DNA of 8,093 nt from Aquimarina sp. (lineage in GTDB: Bacteria; Bacteroidota; Bacteroidia; Flavobacteriales; Flavobacteriaceae): assembly GCA_011524575.1 (NCBI GenBank), contig WTKB01000116.1, forward strand, positions 1 to 8,093, written 5' to 3'. Made by a program: the position numbers and the translations under genes. Each line of letters opens with the position of its first letter. Positions within the stretch are counted from its first letter, which is position 1. The notes beneath the pieces are model-generated. The model was given only the letters and a program-made list of their open reading frames with translations. It made no database searches and was not told the DNA's origin. Shown piece after piece: positions 6,822-8,093 of this stretch.

Positions 6822-8093
6822 GTTTAGTCAAGTCATATCAAATTCCAGATGAATATTTTTTTAGACTTCATCACGTAAGACCTCGTTTTAAAAATGATGT
6901 TGAAGAGGTACTATTGTATGTGTCGACTTCTATTTCTGAAATGGAAGTACTACCAAAACAAGAGTTCAAAGAAAAACTAAATCAGGTTCTATTTGGTTTT
7001 AAAAACAATGCCTCTTCTACCCAAAAAACAATAGACAATTGGAGAACAGAAATATCTGCATTATTCGCGTTTATTCAAGAAGAAGATGGTTTAACAAAAC
7101 CAAGTTTAAGTGCAATTAGACTATCTAACAATCAATATTTAGATGAATTTTTTAACTATTTTTTATTTTCATTTCAATATCCAGGAGGTCATATAAAATC
7201 TCAAAATGTAATCAAACAAATTGATGCAGGTGTTAACTTTAAACCTTGCAATTTCATTTTACAGCTTTTAATTGAGGGAGAAAAGTTAATTGGAAAACCA
7301 TTTAGTTTTACAGCAGAAGAATTAACTCAATGTGCGTATTTTGATTTAAGGGTAACAAGAGATGGAAAACATCCAAGAGAAGTTGCTGAAATGATACTAC
7401 AACATAGAGCAGAAAAAGTATCATACAATCATAAATATGAACAGTTAAAGAATCCTAAAACAGGTAATTATCCCTCAAAAGGAGATTTACACAGATATGC
7501 AGGAGATATTTTGGATTATATGGTTTTAGCCAATCTATTAAATGACAAAGGCATAGGTTATTATTATTACTTGAATGATGAAAATACAGATGCTATTAAT
7601 TATCATTTAAAAAATTCAAAATGGTATTCAGGTTATGATAAGTTCTATAAAAATGACGAAATCACTAACCCTGAAATAGCAAAATTAGAACAGGATTGGT
7701 TTTCTTATGTAAATAACTTTGATAATATAGAAGCTTTTGCACCTTCATTGAGTGCATCAGAATCCGAAAGTATTTCTAGTATTATTCAAGAATATTATTC
7801 TCGAATTAAGGGAGATAAAGCAGTTCCAACAAAAATAATTGGAGATTATGGAGAAAGCTTAATACTTGCTCACGAATATTTAAGAACAAAGGAAACCAAA
7901 AGGCAACATTTAATAAATAAAATTCCAACACCATTAGGAGTAGGATATGATATTCAAAGTGTTGAAATCGAAAAAAGGAAAAGATATATTGAAGTCAAGA
8001 CAACTAAATCTAGAAAGGCATTAAAAAATAATAGATTTAAACTTACACCAAATGAATGGGACACCGCAGACACCATAGGTGATAATTATTTCA
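6818..8093 (+). CDS. Probable type II restriction endonuclease, PD-(D/E)XK (DUF3883-like) C-terminus, cut by window end
   Basis: The frame runs without a stop from ATG 6818 to the last base (425 complete codons) and is 3'-truncated only by the window. Near its end lie GESLILAHEYL (Glu346), GYDIQS (Asp378) and YIEVKTTKS (Glu392, Lys394). This is a PD-(D/E)XK nuclease core, and the following RFKLTPNEWDTAD is typical of DUF3883/Mrr-like domains. The N-terminal part shows FQYPGG (119-124), FKPCNFILQLL (141-151) and REVAEMILQHRAE (187-199). That series and spacing resemble the recognition half of the AlwI/BstNBI endonuclease family as I remember it. The gene overlaps the methyltransferase by 4 bases and has no Shine-Dalgarno sequence, so nuclease synthesis should depend on prior methyltransferase translation. 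The restriction role is inferred from domain plus context. A nuclease of another defence type is the alternative. Confidence 0.75.
   Translation, partial: MSLVKSYQIPDEYFFRLHHVRPRFKNDVEEVLLYVSTSISEMEVLPKQEFKEKLNQVLFGFKNNASSTQKTIDNWRTEISALFAFIQEEDGLTKPSLSAIRLSNNQYLDEFFNYFLFSFQYPGGHIKSQNVIKQIDAGVNFKPCNFILQLLIEGEKLIGKPFSFTAEELTQCAYFDLRVTRDGKHPREVAEMILQHRAEKVSYNHKYEQLKNPKTGNYPSKGDLHRYAGDILDYMVLANLLNDKGIGYYYYLNDENTDAINYHLKNSKWYSGYDKFYKNDEITNPEIAKLEQDWFSYVNNFDNIEAFAPSLSASESESISSIIQEYYSRIKGDKAVPTKIIGDYGESLILAHEYLRTKETKRQHLINKIPTPLGVGYDIQSVEIEKRKRYIEVKTTKSRKALKNNRFKLTPNEWDTADTIGDNYF

Overview
The window most likely comes from a flavobacterium (Bacteroidota, Flavobacteriaceae-like). The DNA is AT-rich, clear Shine-Dalgarno sites are scarce, genes overlap tightly, and the protein sequences have a Bacteroidota flavour. 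This placement rests on overall character, not on a marker gene.

Left part (about 1-4900): a stand-alone alpha/beta hydrolase of the phospholipase/carboxylesterase type is followed by a four-gene late-cobalamin operon. The order is cobyric acid synthase (cobQ/cbiP), threonine-phosphate decarboxylase (cobD/cobC type), adenosylcobinamide-phosphate synthase (cbiB) and a small P-loop ATPase of the NadR-kinase-like AAA_28 type. The four genes overlap by 7, 10 and 8 bases, so they should be co-transcribed and translationally coupled. CobQ amidates the corrin ring, the decarboxylase makes aminopropanol phosphate, and CbiB joins the two. The ATPase has no assigned role; one possibility is that it supplies L-threonine phosphate. 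The operon is bracketed by two near-identical long hairpins (about 833-889 and 4835-4895), each placed just after a stop codon.

Middle (about 4896-5455): a gene-poor boundary. It holds the C-terminal remnant of a tyrosine recombinase (5006-5194) and then about 260 bases of non-coding sequence that resembles, from memory, material found beside accessory genes in Bacteroidota.

Right part (5456 to the end): a compact restriction-modification operon in the order regulator, methyltransferase, nuclease. An XRE-type HTH protein overlaps a complete C5-cytosine DNA methyltransferase by 8 bases. The methyltransferase overlaps by 4 bases (ATGA) a long reading frame that stays open to the window end. 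That last protein carries a PD-(D/E)XK nuclease core of the DUF3883/Mrr-like kind at its C-terminus. Its N-terminal half has a pattern resembling the recognition region of AlwI/BstNBI-family endonucleases, so it is the probable restriction enzyme. The recombinase relic beside it suggests the system arrived horizontally behind a conserved housekeeping operon.
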